This document shows positions 1-9,347 of a DNA stretch of 11,572 nt, in pieces. The notes under the pieces were generated by a model that had not been told where the DNA came from, made no database searches, and saw only the letters and a program-made list of their open reading frames with translations. Numbering within the stretch: the stretch's first letter is position 1; each line of letters begins with the position of its first letter. Source of the DNA: Sphingomonadaceae bacterium (GTDB taxonomy: Bacteria; Pseudomonadota; Alphaproteobacteria; Sphingomonadales; Sphingomonadaceae); NCBI GenBank assembly GCA_023384025.1, contig JAHDXX010000092.1, positions 1-11,572 on the forward strand. The letters run 5' to 3'. The translations under genes and the position numbers were made by a program.

Positions 1-12
1 AGGGTGCGCGCC

Positions 13-1455
13 ATGATCCGCATTGCCCTTGCAGCGACCGCGCTGCTTCTCGCCGCTCCAGCCACCGCCCAATCGGCACAGGACCAGCTCGACGCGCGCT
101 ACGACCGCGCGCTGGCGGCGGGCTACAAGGCGCTGATGCTGTGTAGTGCGATTGCCAATGCGGAGGCGAATGGCGTTACCCGTTCGCCCGAAAGCGTCGA
201 GCGATGGGAACTGACGGGAATACAGTCACCCCTCGACACGATCGTGCCCGATCTCGAATACCGCATTTATCGCGCGGCTGAGGGAACCGGCGTGCTTACC
301 TATGTCGCCGTTGATTGGGCCGTTGACATGGCGCCGAGGCTCGCTTGGCACGAACCAGCCGGCGGATGCTCGCTCGGCCCGATTGGTGCTGTCGAGCCCC
401 CCAAGCGAAACACGCTGCGCCGGTCATTCCCTGATGCCATTGTAAACGAACACGTCCGGATTATCGATGGGCCGATCGCCACGGTGTTCGATGACGCCTT
501 CGACGGGAGCTATGGCGTGAAAACCCGCACCACCGCGGTCATTGTCTCCGGCAACGAGGGGGACGGACTTTGGCGTTATGCGGAGGATTTTGGCCCGGCA
601 ACGCCGCAGCGTACCTGGTCGGTCGCGAAAAGCATCACGGCGACTCTGGTTGGCGCGGCCGTGCAGCGCGGCGACTTGGAGATGACGGCGGGGCACCCCA
701 CGATCCCCATGCCGTTGCCGGTCTTCGCTTGGTACGGTCGCGCACCCGGTACCGACGCCGAAGACGCAAACCTCGACGCGCGCCCGACCATCTCGATGGA
801 TAACCTGCTGCGCATGGCCTCGGGCCGTTATTCGGATACGCCGGGCAACCGCACCGATCCGCTCTATTTTGGCGGATCGACTGTTGTGGAGACGGCGATC
901 GCCTGGCCGCTGGTCCATCAGCCCGGCACCGTCTTCCGCTATGCCAACAACGACACGCTGACTGCGGCCTATGCCATCTCGGGGAGCTTCAACGACCATC
1001 CGCCTGCCGCACTATTCACGCATCTTGCAATGTACAACACCGTCGCCGAAACCGACTGGCAGGGCGACTACATCCTCTCGAGTCAGGTCTGGTCGACCGC
1101 GCCTGACCTGATGCGATTCGGCCAGCTCTACCTCAACGACGGCAAGCTGCCCGACGGCACTCGCTTGCTGCCCGAAGGCTGGGTGAAGTACGTATCCACT
1201 CCTTCCGGCCCGCAGCCAACGGGCGAGTTCGGCTATGGCGCGGGGTTCTGGCTGCTCAACAAGTCCGAGGGCGTGCCGCCCGACACTTTCGCCGCATTCG
1301 GCAATCGCGGCCAATATGTGGTGATCGTGCCCAGTTGTGACGCGGTGATCGTGCGGCGGGGGGAGGACCCGGCGGGCACCCGGTTCGACATCGCTGCCTT
1401 CACCCGCGACGTGCTGGCGGCCCTCGGGTGTTCAGGAAAAGCGTCGAATAACTGA
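13..1455 (+). CDS. Exported serine hydrolase, class C beta-lactamase-like family
   Basis: Probable periplasmic hydrolase of the penicillin-binding-protein/beta-lactamase-like fold; the substrate is unknown (relatives include esterases, D-aminopeptidases and 6-aminohexanoate-dimer hydrolase). From the ATG at 13 it has 480 residues. Residues 1 to about 20 form a signal peptide (MIRIALA start, hydrophobic core, cleavage near ATAQS). The nucleophile motif S203-V-A-K206 lies in TWSVAKS, the second motif Y310-A-N312 in FRYANND, and a GNRGQ stretch (430-434) before a hydrophobic strand probably replaces the KTG/HTG box. Four cysteines (44, 119, 442, 473) could form disulfides after export. The first ~140 residues precede the catalytic core. 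A GTG at 4 in the same frame would add three residues; I prefer the ATG because AGGG at 1-4 suits it as a ribosome site and the signal peptide is cleaner. Sequence before the window is missing, so the start is not certain. The catalytic class is secure, the function is not. Confidence 0.88.
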   Translation: MIRIALAATALLLAAPATAQSAQDQLDARYDRALAAGYKALMLCSAIANAEANGVTRSPESVERWELTGIQSPLDTIVPDLEYRIYRAAEGTGVLTYVAVDWAVDMAPRLAWHEPAGGCSLGPIGAVEPPKRNTLRRSFPDAIVNEHVRIIDGPIATVFDDAFDGSYGVKTRTTAVIVSGNEGDGLWRYAEDFGPATPQRTWSVAKSITATLVGAAVQRGDLEMTAGHPTIPMPLPVFAWYGRAPGTDAEDANLDARPTISMDNLLRMASGRYSDTPGNRTDPLYFGGSTVVETAIAWPLVHQPGTVFRYANNDTLTAAYAISGSFNDHPPAALFTHLAMYNTVAETDWQGDYILSSQVWSTAPDLMRFGQLYLNDGKLPDGTRLLPEGWVKYVSTPSGPQPTGEFGYGAGFWLLNKSEGVPPDTFAAFGNRGQYVVIVPSCDAVIVRRGEDPAGTRFDIAAFTRDVLAALGCSGKASNN

Positions 1456-1542
1456 ACAATGCCTGTCAGCTGAGTTCAGGCTCGCCACATCGCGAATCGC
1501 ATAGACGGGGCTCAACCGAGGCAGTCCCGCCACGGTTCAGAC

Positions 1543-1548
1543 GAGGAG
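1543..1548 (+). promoter_or_regulatory. Ribosome binding site of the first two-cysteine paralog
   Basis: GAGGAG lies 8 nt before the ATG at 1557 and supports that start. No other start in this frame near the signal peptide has a comparable site. Confidence 0.7.
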
Positions 1549-1556
1549 AGCCTCAC

Positions 1557-2141
1557 ATGACCAAGACACTCAAGACCATTGCGAAGGGTGGGATCGCAAC
1601 GGCAACGCTCGGCGCCATGGCGCTGGCCGGTGCCACCCCGGTCCAGGCCCGCGACCGCCACGACGGTGGCATTTCTGCCGGTGACGTAATCGCCGGTGCA
1701 GTGATCATCGGCGGCATCGCCGCGATCGCATCCGCCGCCAGCCGCGACCGCAGCGATTATGGCTACCGCGACAATTACCGGTACAGCGACCAGCGCGGCT
1801 ACGGCTACGGCGACCGCTGGCAGGCCCGGGGCAACCCGCGCGCGGCAGTCGAACGATGCATCAATGCGGTCGAGCGCGATGCCCGCCGCGCCGGATACCG
1901 CTTCGCCGACGTGACCCAGATCCGCGACGTTGATGACACCCGTTACGGCTGGCGTGTGCGCGGCAACCTGGTGGTCGATGCCGGTCGCCACAACAGCAAC
2001 TGGGGCGGCTACAACCGCTACGATCGCGATGATCGGCGCGGCTGGGGGCATGACCGCAGCGATGCCGGTCGGTTCGACTGCCGGATCGAACGCGGTCGGG
2101 TCGATTACATCGACTACAGCGGCGTGCGCGGCCTGCGTTAA
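1557..2141 (+). CDS. Uncharacterised exported protein, Gly-zipper helix and two cysteines (paralog A)
   Basis: 194 residues of unknown function. Residues 1-31 look like a signal peptide (KTLKTIAKGG, hydrophobic stretch, cleavage after VQA). A Gly/Ala/Ile-rich hydrophobic segment at about 42-62 (GDVIAGAVIIGGIAAIA) resembles a glycine-zipper membrane helix. Residues 63-90 are a Tyr/Arg/Asp/Gly-rich low-complexity linker. The C-terminal part has C101 in a helix-like stretch (AVERCINAVERDARR) and C175 in FDCRIERGRVDYIDY; both are shared with the next gene, so a disulfide in the periplasm is likely. A second Tyr/Arg/Asp/Gly-rich stretch (145-168) sits between the cysteines. The protein is very basic and aromatic. 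Its start is supported by GAGGAG 8 nt upstream. It is followed by a hairpin and then by its paralog, so this is probably a local duplication. A cell-envelope role is plausible from export and composition only; I cannot assign a function. Confidence 0.8.
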   Translation: MTKTLKTIAKGGIATATLGAMALAGATPVQARDRHDGGISAGDVIAGAVIIGGIAAIASAASRDRSDYGYRDNYRYSDQRGYGYGDRWQARGNPRAAVERCINAVERDARRAGYRFADVTQIRDVDDTRYGWRVRGNLVVDAGRHNSNWGGYNRYDRDDRRGWGHDRSDAGRFDCRIERGRVDYIDYSGVRGLR

Positions 2142-2162
2142 GGCCGGTGCGTGAACCAGACG

Positions 2163-2194
2163 GGCGGTTCAGGCTGATGAAAGCCTGGACCGCC
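2163..2194 (+). terminator. Strong hairpin between the tandem paralogs (terminator-like, no T-run)
   Basis: GGCGGTTCAGGC (2163-2174) pairs with GCCTGGACCGCC (2183-2194): 12 pairs with a single G-U wobble around an 8-nt loop TGATGAAA. It lies 22 nt after the stop codon of paralog A. The downstream bases (TAGCGCTTGC) are not a U-tract, so it may be an attenuating or mRNA-stabilising stem rather than a classic intrinsic terminator. Confidence 0.55.
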
Positions 2195-2241
2195 TAGCGC
2201 TTGCAACACAGGGGCGGGGCAGGGTGCGCCGCCGTGAGGAC

Positions 2242-2248
2242 GGGAGGA
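2242..2248 (+). promoter_or_regulatory. Ribosome binding site fixing the start of paralog B
   Basis: GGGAGGA lies 6 nt before the ATG at 2255. This favours that ATG over the in-frame TTG at 2201, which has no such site and would put 18 non-signal-like residues in front of the signal peptide. Confidence 0.75.
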
Positions 2249-2254
2249 CCATCC

Positions 2255-3001
2255 ATGCCTCGTTTCAGTTCCCTTTCCGCCGCGCTCGGCCTCGCCGCGA
2301 CCGTGGCAATGGCCGCTACGCCGGTCGCCGCTGCCGAACTGCCGGTGTCATCCGCGCGCGGGCAGCAGCCTGCGGTGAGCGTGTTCAAGTCTGACGATGT
2401 GAACGCTGACGGCTGGCGCCGTTATCGCCACCGCGACCGGATCGACGCGGGCGATGTCCTCGCGGGCGTGCTGATTGTCGGCGGGATCGCCGCGATCGCC
2501 AGCGCCGCATCGAACAACTCGCGCAACCGCGATTATCGCGATGATCGCTACCGCAACGATTACCGCTACCGCAGCAGTGACGACAGCTATCGCTATCGTC
2601 GCGGCGACACCCGCTCCAACGCGGGCAGCGGCATCGACAACGCGGTCAACATGTGTGTCGGCGCGATCGAGCGCGATGTCCGCGTGGCAAGCGTTGACGG
2701 GGTCGACCGCGGTGCCTCCGGCTGGCTGGTTACCGGGACAATCTACAACGGCGACGGGTTCTCGTGCCGGATCGACGGCAATGGCCGGGTTGACGGGATC
2801 AACTACGGTCGCGGTAGCGTTGCTCCCTACAGCGGTGCTTCGACCGATCGTCAGTGGGGCGATGAGCAGTACCGTCAGGCATGGGCACGGATTGATGCGC
2901 AAGGGCAGGGCACTGCACAGGCCCCTGCCAGCGAGCCGCAGCCAGCCTATCCCGGCGGGCCGATCGATGGTGACATCGACGGCGATTTCGGCGGCAACTA
3001 A
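2255..3001 (+). CDS. Uncharacterised exported protein, Gly-zipper helix and two cysteines (paralog B)
   Basis: 248 residues of unknown function, paralogous to the preceding gene. The signal peptide is at 1-27 (MPRFSSLSAALGLAATVAMA, cleavage near VAAA). After a ~37-residue spacer comes the shared hydrophobic Gly/Ala helix (about 64-86, DAGDVLAGVLIVGGIAAIASAAS), then a Tyr/Arg/Asp/Asn-rich linker (87-117). The conserved domain has C134 in AVNMCVGAIERDVR and C171 in GFSCRIDGNGRVDGINYGRG, matching C101 and C175 of the neighbour. It lacks the neighbour's second Tyr/Arg-rich insert between the cysteines. It gains a C-terminal tail with a Gln/Pro/Ala-rich part and an acidic end (DGDIDGDFGG), which hints at metal binding but is not a full EF-hand. 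The TAA stop overlaps the stop of the convergent TRIC-family gene by interlocked CTAA. The ATG is chosen for its ribosome site and signal peptide. No function can be assigned. Confidence 0.8.
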   Translation: MPRFSSLSAALGLAATVAMAATPVAAAELPVSSARGQQPAVSVFKSDDVNADGWRRYRHRDRIDAGDVLAGVLIVGGIAAIASAASNNSRNRDYRDDRYRNDYRYRSSDDSYRYRRGDTRSNAGSGIDNAVNMCVGAIERDVRVASVDGVDRGASGWLVTGTIYNGDGFSCRIDGNGRVDGINYGRGSVAPYSGASTDRQWGDEQYRQAWARIDAQGQGTAQAPASEPQPAYPGGPIDGDIDGDFGGN

Positions 3002-3624
3002 TCGCGATTCTGGCCCTGCCGGTCGGCATAGCTTGGCAGGGCCAGTTTCCACCGGATCGCCGCACCGCGCAGGGCGAACCCGCCCGCCCAGGCGATGGTC
3101 CAGACGAACACTGCCGGCAGGTCAGCGAGCGACCCGAGCACTGTAAGCAATGCGGCCAGCGCTGCTGCGGTAACGTAGAGCTCCGGCCGCATTATGATCG
3201 AGGGTACGCCCGCGATCACATCGCGCACCACGCCGCCTGCGCAGCCGGTCACCACGCCCAGTACTGCCGCCGGTACCGGCGCAACACCGAAGGCCAGCGC
3301 CTTCGCGGTGCCAAGCACTGCAAACGCCGCCAGACCTGCGGCATCAGCCCACTCCAGCAAGGAACCGTCCCACCACCGGGTCGGGGTGAACCAGGCGACC
3401 AGCGCGGTACCGAAAATGACCGGCGCTACCCACGGATCATGCAGCCAGAACGCAGGCGCACCGATCAGCATGTCGCGCAGCGATCCTCCGCCAACCCCGG
3501 TCACCAGCGCGAAGAAGGCCATGGTGACGAAGGTCTGCCGCAACCTTGCCGCAAGCAAGGCCCCTGTCAGCGCGAACACGGCGGTGCCGAGCAGGTCGAG
3601 CATGGGGGGCAGGGCGGGCGTCAC
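2998..3624 (-). CDS. TRIC / UPF0126-family inner-membrane channel or glycine transporter
   Basis: Integral membrane protein of the family (Pfam PF03458) that includes E. coli YicG and prokaryotic TRIC cation channels; members are proposed to pass cations or glycine. It has about seven hydrophobic helices in two homologous halves. Each half holds the family's Gly-rich kink followed by Arg-Asp: GVGGGSLRD (43-51) and GCAGGVVRD (127-135). The latter is followed by AGVPSIIM, also typical. The length of 208 residues is normal for the family. I chose the GTG at 3624 because GTGA overlaps the stop of the upstream PepSY gene, suggesting translational coupling; an ATG at 3603 gives 201 residues but has only a C-rich leader without a ribosome site. 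A longer open frame reaching 3786 just runs through the PepSY gene. The family is secure; the transported substrate is not known. The last codons contain a strong hairpin and overlap the convergent gene by 4 nt. Confidence 0.9.
   Translation of the reverse strand: MTPALPPMLDLLGTAVFALTGALLAARLRQTFVTMAFFALVTGVGGGSLRDMLIGAPAFWLHDPWVAPVIFGTALVAWFTPTRWWDGSLLEWADAAGLAAFAVLGTAKALAFGVAPVPAAVLGVVTGCAGGVVRDVIAGVPSIIMRPELYVTAAALAALLTVLGSLADLPAVFVWTIAWAGGFALRGAAIRWKLALPSYADRQGQNRD
3011..3044. terminator. Perfect 10-bp hairpin at the convergent gene junction
   Basis: TGGCCCTGCC (3011-3020) and GGCAGGGCCA (3035-3044) are exact reverse complements around a 14-nt loop. It starts 10 nt after the stop of the + strand gene and lies inside the last codons of the - strand gene. 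For + strand transcripts it is followed by GTTTCC, a weak T-run only. It is well placed to end the + transcript. Confidence 0.5.
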
Positions 3625-4304
3625 GCCGTGACTCGCGCCTTGCGCCGACGAAACATGAGCACGCAGCCGAGCAAAGCGCCGATCGTGCCCAGCGCAGCGA
3701 ACAGGATCAGGATTGGGTGGCTGGTGTCCTCGCGCGTCTTGAGGTCCATGATGTGCAGGCCCCACATGAAGTCGAATGTGCGCCACCAGCGGGTGCGCAC
3801 GGCTTCGATCTCGCCGGTCTGCTGGCCGACATAGACATGCGTGCCATCAGTCAAGGCGACCTGCCAAACCGGCATCGGCTTGCGGAAATCGAACGGCACC
3901 TCTTCTGCATCGAACCGGGTAACCGACGCCACTGCATCGCCGCCCCTGATCGCCTCGCCCACGATTGCGCGTGCAGCAGCGGCATCGATCTCGGCGAGGG
4001 GCTCGCCCGAGGCGAGGTCGTAGCGGCGCTGGGTTCCGTCCATCATGGTGACAAGGCTCACGGCGCGTCCCCGCTGCATGAAAGCGCGCATTTCCTTTAC
4101 CGGGCCATCTGCCGAAGCGGCTCCCGGCAGGGTCAGGGCCTGCGGCTCGTTTTCGATCCGCAAGGTCGTGCCGCGCACTTCGTCAATGGGGCGGGCGACC
4201 ATGAACAGGCCGGTGACCGTCCACATCAGGATTGGCACCCCGACGAGCCAGCCGAGCCATATGTGCCAGCGGGTGAACCGCCGCATGAGTGCGCCGCGTG
4301 CCAT
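3621..4304 (-). CDS. PepSY-domain membrane protein
   Basis: 227 residues, with an N-terminal membrane helix (about 16-37), a periplasmic region and a C-terminal helix (about 196-218) followed by a basic tail (RRRKARV). The N-terminal RRFTRWHIWLGWLVG and the LHIMDLKTRED stretch (183-193) before the last helix are typical of PepSY-associated transmembrane proteins. The middle, with DLASGEPLAEIDAAAARAI and VYVGQQTGEIEAVR, looks like PepSY repeats, thought to mediate binding or inhibition in the periplasm; some relatives sit with iron uptake or ferric reductase genes, but nothing nearby shows that. It is a short, two-helix version compared with four-helix family members. It starts 4 nt after the amidase stop and overlaps the TRIC-family start (GTGA), so the three are probably one operon. 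ATG at 4304 has AGGG close upstream; ATG at 4286 (six residues shorter) is an alternative. Molecular function unknown. Confidence 0.85.
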   Translation of the reverse strand: MARGALMRRFTRWHIWLGWLVGVPILMWTVTGLFMVARPIDEVRGTTLRIENEPQALTLPGAASADGPVKEMRAFMQRGRAVSLVTMMDGTQRRYDLASGEPLAEIDAAAARAIVGEAIRGGDAVASVTRFDAEEVPFDFRKPMPVWQVALTDGTHVYVGQQTGEIEAVRTRWWRTFDFMWGLHIMDLKTREDTSHPILILFAALGTIGALLGCVLMFRRRKARVTA

Positions 4305-4308
4305 CGCC

Positions 4309-5643
4309 CTAGCCGTGCAGGATCGCGCCGATTTCGGCGGCGGCGGCGATGCAGTCGAGGTCTGCCCAGCGCGGGCCGATCACCTGCATCCCGCACGGCA
4401 GGTGGCCGGTGCTGCCGACCGGCAGGACAGTCGAGGGCAGGTTGGGGAAGGTTGCAATCCCGGCCCAGAACAGCCCGTCAGCCGCGCTGCGTGCCTGACC
4501 GTCGATCTGGATTTGCCCCTTGAACACGGCTTCGTCGCGGTGCTCGATCGCCAGCACCGGAGCAGGCGGGGCGAGGACGAAATCGTAGGTTTCGAACAGG
4601 GCAGCCCAGTCGATCTCGCTTCGCGCCTGCTGGTCGAGCAGGTCGAACCAGTCGGTCGCAGTGGCGCGCTTGCCCTTGGGGGCAGGCCTGCCGCGCGCCA
4701 TGGCGATGTTCATCATCCGCAGGTAATCGTGCTGCTGGCGCTCGAGATCGGGCAGCAGCGCCGAAGCGCGGTCGATCCGCACGCCTGCCGCCTCAAGCAT
4801 GGCAAGCGCTGCTTCGACGGGTTCGCGAACCGCGCTGTCAACCGGGCTGGCAGCATGGTCGGACAAGGCAAGCACCCGGCATTCACGCAGCGGCTTGCCC
4901 GTGCGCCGCAGCGGGAACGCGGCGGTGAGTTCGACCAGCAGGGCAAGGTCTTCCGCATTGCGCGCCAGCGGCCCGGCAATCGACAGCACGCCATCATGGG
5001 CGTCCTTGCCTGCGAAGGCGGGGTGATCGTGCCCGTGCTTGGGAATTAGCCCCCAGCTCGACTTGTGACCCCAGACCCCGCAGAAATGCGCGGGCACGCG
5101 GACCGATCCGCCGATATCGGTGCCGAACTCGCACGGGACCATGCCCGCCGCCACCGCTGCCGCCGAGCCACCCGACGAACCGCCCGGACTGCGCGCGGGA
5201 TCGTGCGGGTTTCTTGTCCGGCCATAAACCGGGTTGAAGCTCTGCCAGTCGCTGAGGTCGACCGGGATATTGGTCTTGCCGAGCAGGATTGCGCCTGCGG
5301 CCTTGAGCTGCCGGACCACCCGCGCATCGCGGGTGGCCAGCTGGTTCCGGTAGGCCTCGTGCCCCCAGCAGGTCGTCAGCCCGGCGATGTCGAAGCTCTC
5401 CTTGATCGTCATCGGGACGCCATAGAGCGGCTGGTCAGCGCGCGGGGCGGAGCGGGCGAGCACATGCGCTGCGTCACGGGCGCGATCGAAATCGCATACC
5501 ACCACGGCGTCGATGCCCGCATCGCTGTCCTCGATCCGGGCCAGGGCGGCTTCGACCGCATCGACCGGCGACAGGGCACCGCTGCGGATCTGCGCCGCAA
5601 GGGCCACAGCACCGGGTTCACCGGTCAGTTGCGGATAAGCCAT
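4309..5643 (-). CDS. Amidase-signature family hydrolase
   Basis: Probable cytosolic amide hydrolase of the amidase-signature family (Pfam PF01425). The Ser-cisSer-Lys triad can be read directly: K81 in TIKES, S156 in the Gly/Ser-rich SPGGSSGGSAAAVAAG loop, and nucleophile S180 in FGTDIGGSVRVPA. The 24-residue spacing between the two serines matches the family. 444 residues is a normal length. No gatB or gatC partner is nearby and the tRNA amidotransferase context is absent, so it is more likely a general amidase than GatA; the substrate cannot be told. I chose ATG 5643 because GGGGAGGA precedes it and MAYPQLTGEP begins the family-like helix; the frame stays open up to an ATG at 5700, but that would add 19 Arg-rich residues and overlap the upstream gene. 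It lies 31 nt after the upstream membrane-protein gene and 4 nt before the PepSY gene. Confidence 0.92.
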   Translation of the reverse strand: MAYPQLTGEPGAVALAAQIRSGALSPVDAVEAALARIEDSDAGIDAVVVCDFDRARDAAHVLARSAPRADQPLYGVPMTIKESFDIAGLTTCWGHEAYRNQLATRDARVVRQLKAAGAILLGKTNIPVDLSDWQSFNPVYGRTRNPHDPARSPGGSSGGSAAAVAAGMVPCEFGTDIGGSVRVPAHFCGVWGHKSSWGLIPKHGHDHPAFAGKDAHDGVLSIAGPLARNAEDLALLVELTAAFPLRRTGKPLRECRVLALSDHAASPVDSAVREPVEAALAMLEAAGVRIDRASALLPDLERQQHDYLRMMNIAMARGRPAPKGKRATATDWFDLLDQQARSEIDWAALFETYDFVLAPPAPVLAIEHRDEAVFKGQIQIDGQARSAADGLFWAGIATFPNLPSTVLPVGSTGHLPCGMQVIGPRWADLDCIAAAAEIGAILHG

Positions 5644-5652
5644 CCCTCGTAA

Positions 5653-5660
5653 TCCTCCCC
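5653..5660 (-). promoter_or_regulatory. Ribosome binding site fixing the amidase start
   Basis: On the minus strand GGGGAGGA lies 9 nt before the ATG at 5643. This supports that start over the upstream ATG at 5700. Confidence 0.7.
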
Positions 5661-5674
5661 GTCGACGCCTGGTT

Positions 5675-6495
5675 CTAGGGTTCGGACCGGTCACCGGCAA
5701 GCCCGAGCGCGAACCCGAAGCCGAGGATCGGTGCCGCGCCGTAACCGAGCAGCGGCGTTGGATAATGCGACAGCAAGGCCATCAGCGCGAAACCGAACAG
5801 ACACCCGGCAAGGGCATATCGCTGCGAGCGCGGGGCGGGGGATGCCAGCAGGATCAGGAAGAAACCCGCTGCCAGCGCTGCAAACAGCCCTGCGGCGGCG
5901 AACGGCGCTGCGACGAGCAACTCGGCAAATATCCGCTCCACGAACGGCTGGGGCGGCAATTCGCCGCGCATGGCCATGACCAGCGTGGCGAAGAAGCCGA
6001 TGATCGCCACCACACCGATCTTCCAGTCACGGGTGACATGATGAAGGCCGATCGCCGCAAAGGTCACGGCAAAGCCGGTCGCGGCGTCGGGCTGGAAAAA
6101 GGCTGCCAGAAGCGCCCCAAGAAGCCATGGTGCGGTGTAATCGCGATCATGGGTCGCAAGTGCCACCAGGGCAGGCAGGGCGAGCATTCCGGCATGGAGC
6201 ATGAACGGGCCGAGCGGCAGCCAGCGACTGACACCGCTGATTTCCGGGCCGCTCGCCAGCGGAACGAACAGCAGCACCAGCAGGAACAAGGAAAGTGCGC
6301 GGCGAGCGTGAAGGCGCCGCAGCGCAGGGCAGGACAATGCCACCACGATCGCCGCGACGAGTGCGCCCCCGTTGACGATCAGGTAAGGCTGTGGTGCGCC
6401 GAACGCAGCGAGATAGCCCAGCCCGGCGAGTACCGGAACCGCCAGCGCCGCCGCTGCCGGGATCTGGTCGCGCAGCGTGCTGGCGGGGTGCTCCA

Positions 6496-6496
<1 letters not shown>
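5675..6496 (-). CDS. Polytopic membrane protein with SEDS (RodA/FtsW)-like landmarks
   Basis: 273 residues, about nine hydrophobic helices, no signal peptide. I do not recognise it as a named family at first sight. Several short motifs, in order, resemble SEDS peptidoglycan glycosyltransferases (RodA/FtsW): SGPEISGVSRWLPLGPF (82-98; compare G-x-RW-x-x-LGPF), QPDAATG (135-141; compare QPDLGT), LPPQPFVERIFA (180-191; compare LPE..TDFIFA) and YPTPLLGYGAAP (245-256; compare PLPFISYGGSS). RodA and FtsW are about 370-420 residues; here the large periplasmic loop before the catalytic motif appears missing and the catalytic Asp position reads Glu187. If the relationship is real it is a shrunken, possibly non-catalytic homolog. 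The ATG at 6496 overlaps the lpdA stop (TGATG), a coupling arrangement, so it may be translated with the 2-oxoglutarate dehydrogenase genes. An open frame upstream to 6664 is inside lpdA and is rejected. Confidence 0.8.
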
Positions 6497-7899
<1,403 letters not shown>

Positions 7900-7904
7900 T
7901 CCAA

Positions 7905-8001
7905 TCTCCGTTCGCCCTGAGCTTGTCGAAGGGCCGTACTTCCATTGCTCCGTAGGTCCAGAAGAAGGACAGGGCTTCGACAGGCTCAGCCCGAACGGAG
8001 A
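7905..8001. repeat. Composite palindromic intergenic element, copy 1 (sucB-lpdA gap)
   Basis: Two inverted arms, 7908-7934 and 7972-7998, flank a 37-nt spacer. Read in one orientation each arm is CCGTTCG-NNN-TGAGCYTGTCGAA-N'N'N'-C and can fold by itself into a 5-bp hairpin (G-NNN-T with A-N'N'N'-C). The inverted match continues three bases on each side (7905-8001) and takes in the lpdA Shine-Dalgarno GGAG. The element fills the gap except for 15 nt after the sucB stop and a few bases before the lpdA start. It resembles REP/BIME sequences; the core is, as I recall, frequent in sphingomonad genomes. Confidence 0.85.
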
Positions 8002-8013
8002 CGTGGGTGAAAA

Positions 8014-9225
<1,212 letters not shown>

Positions 9226-9247
9226 ATCTTTGTTTCCAAATCAAAAC

Positions 9248-9337
9248 CCGTTCGTGCTGAGCTTGTCGAAGCACTGTTCTACTCTTCTACCGCCGCCAGA
9301 AGGAAAGACAGCCCTTCGACAAGCTCAGGGCGAACGG
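9248..9337. repeat. Composite palindromic intergenic element, copy 2 (sucA-sucB gap)
   Basis: Same architecture as the copy before lpdA: inverted arms 9248-9274 and 9311-9337 around a 36-nt spacer. The arms carry CCGTTCG-TGC-TGAGCTTGTCGAA-GCA-C and (reverse) CCGTTCG-CCC-TGAGCTTGTCGAA-GGG-C. The end of the spacer (CCAGAAGGAAAGACA) matches the other copy's (CCAGAAGAAGGACA), so the whole ~90-nt unit is shared. It begins 10 nt beyond the sucA stop and ends 22 nt before the sucB start. Confidence 0.85.
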
Positions 9338-9347
9338 TGGAAGGGGG

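Noticed and set aside
13..1455. Serine hydrolase as an antibiotic-resistance beta-lactamase
   Set aside because: The family motifs fit a broad hydrolase group, the KTG box is replaced by a GNRGQ-type sequence, and there is no ampR-like regulator or resistance context.
1452..1479. Terminator for the serine hydrolase (CTGAAC...GTTCAG)
   Set aside because: Only a 6-bp stem with a 16-nt loop and no T-run; too weak to call a terminator.
1512..2051. A Val/Ala-rich minus-strand open frame opposite paralog A
   Set aside because: The composition is explained by the complement of Tyr/Arg/Asp/Gly codons; paralog A has the ribosome site, signal peptide and a paralog.
2201..2254. Longer start (TTG at 2201) for paralog B
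   Set aside because: No ribosome site and no signal-like N-terminus; the ATG at 2255 has GGGAGGA 6 nt upstream and begins a clean signal peptide.
3546..4523. A 325-codon open frame on the + strand over the TRIC, PepSY and amidase genes
   Set aside because: It crosses three well-supported minus-strand genes and has no recognisable domain or ribosome site; a shadow frame.
4309..5643. Amidase as GatA of the tRNA amidotransferase
   Set aside because: No gatB or gatC nearby; the context is unrelated membrane proteins. The fold and triad are shared by all amidase-signature enzymes.
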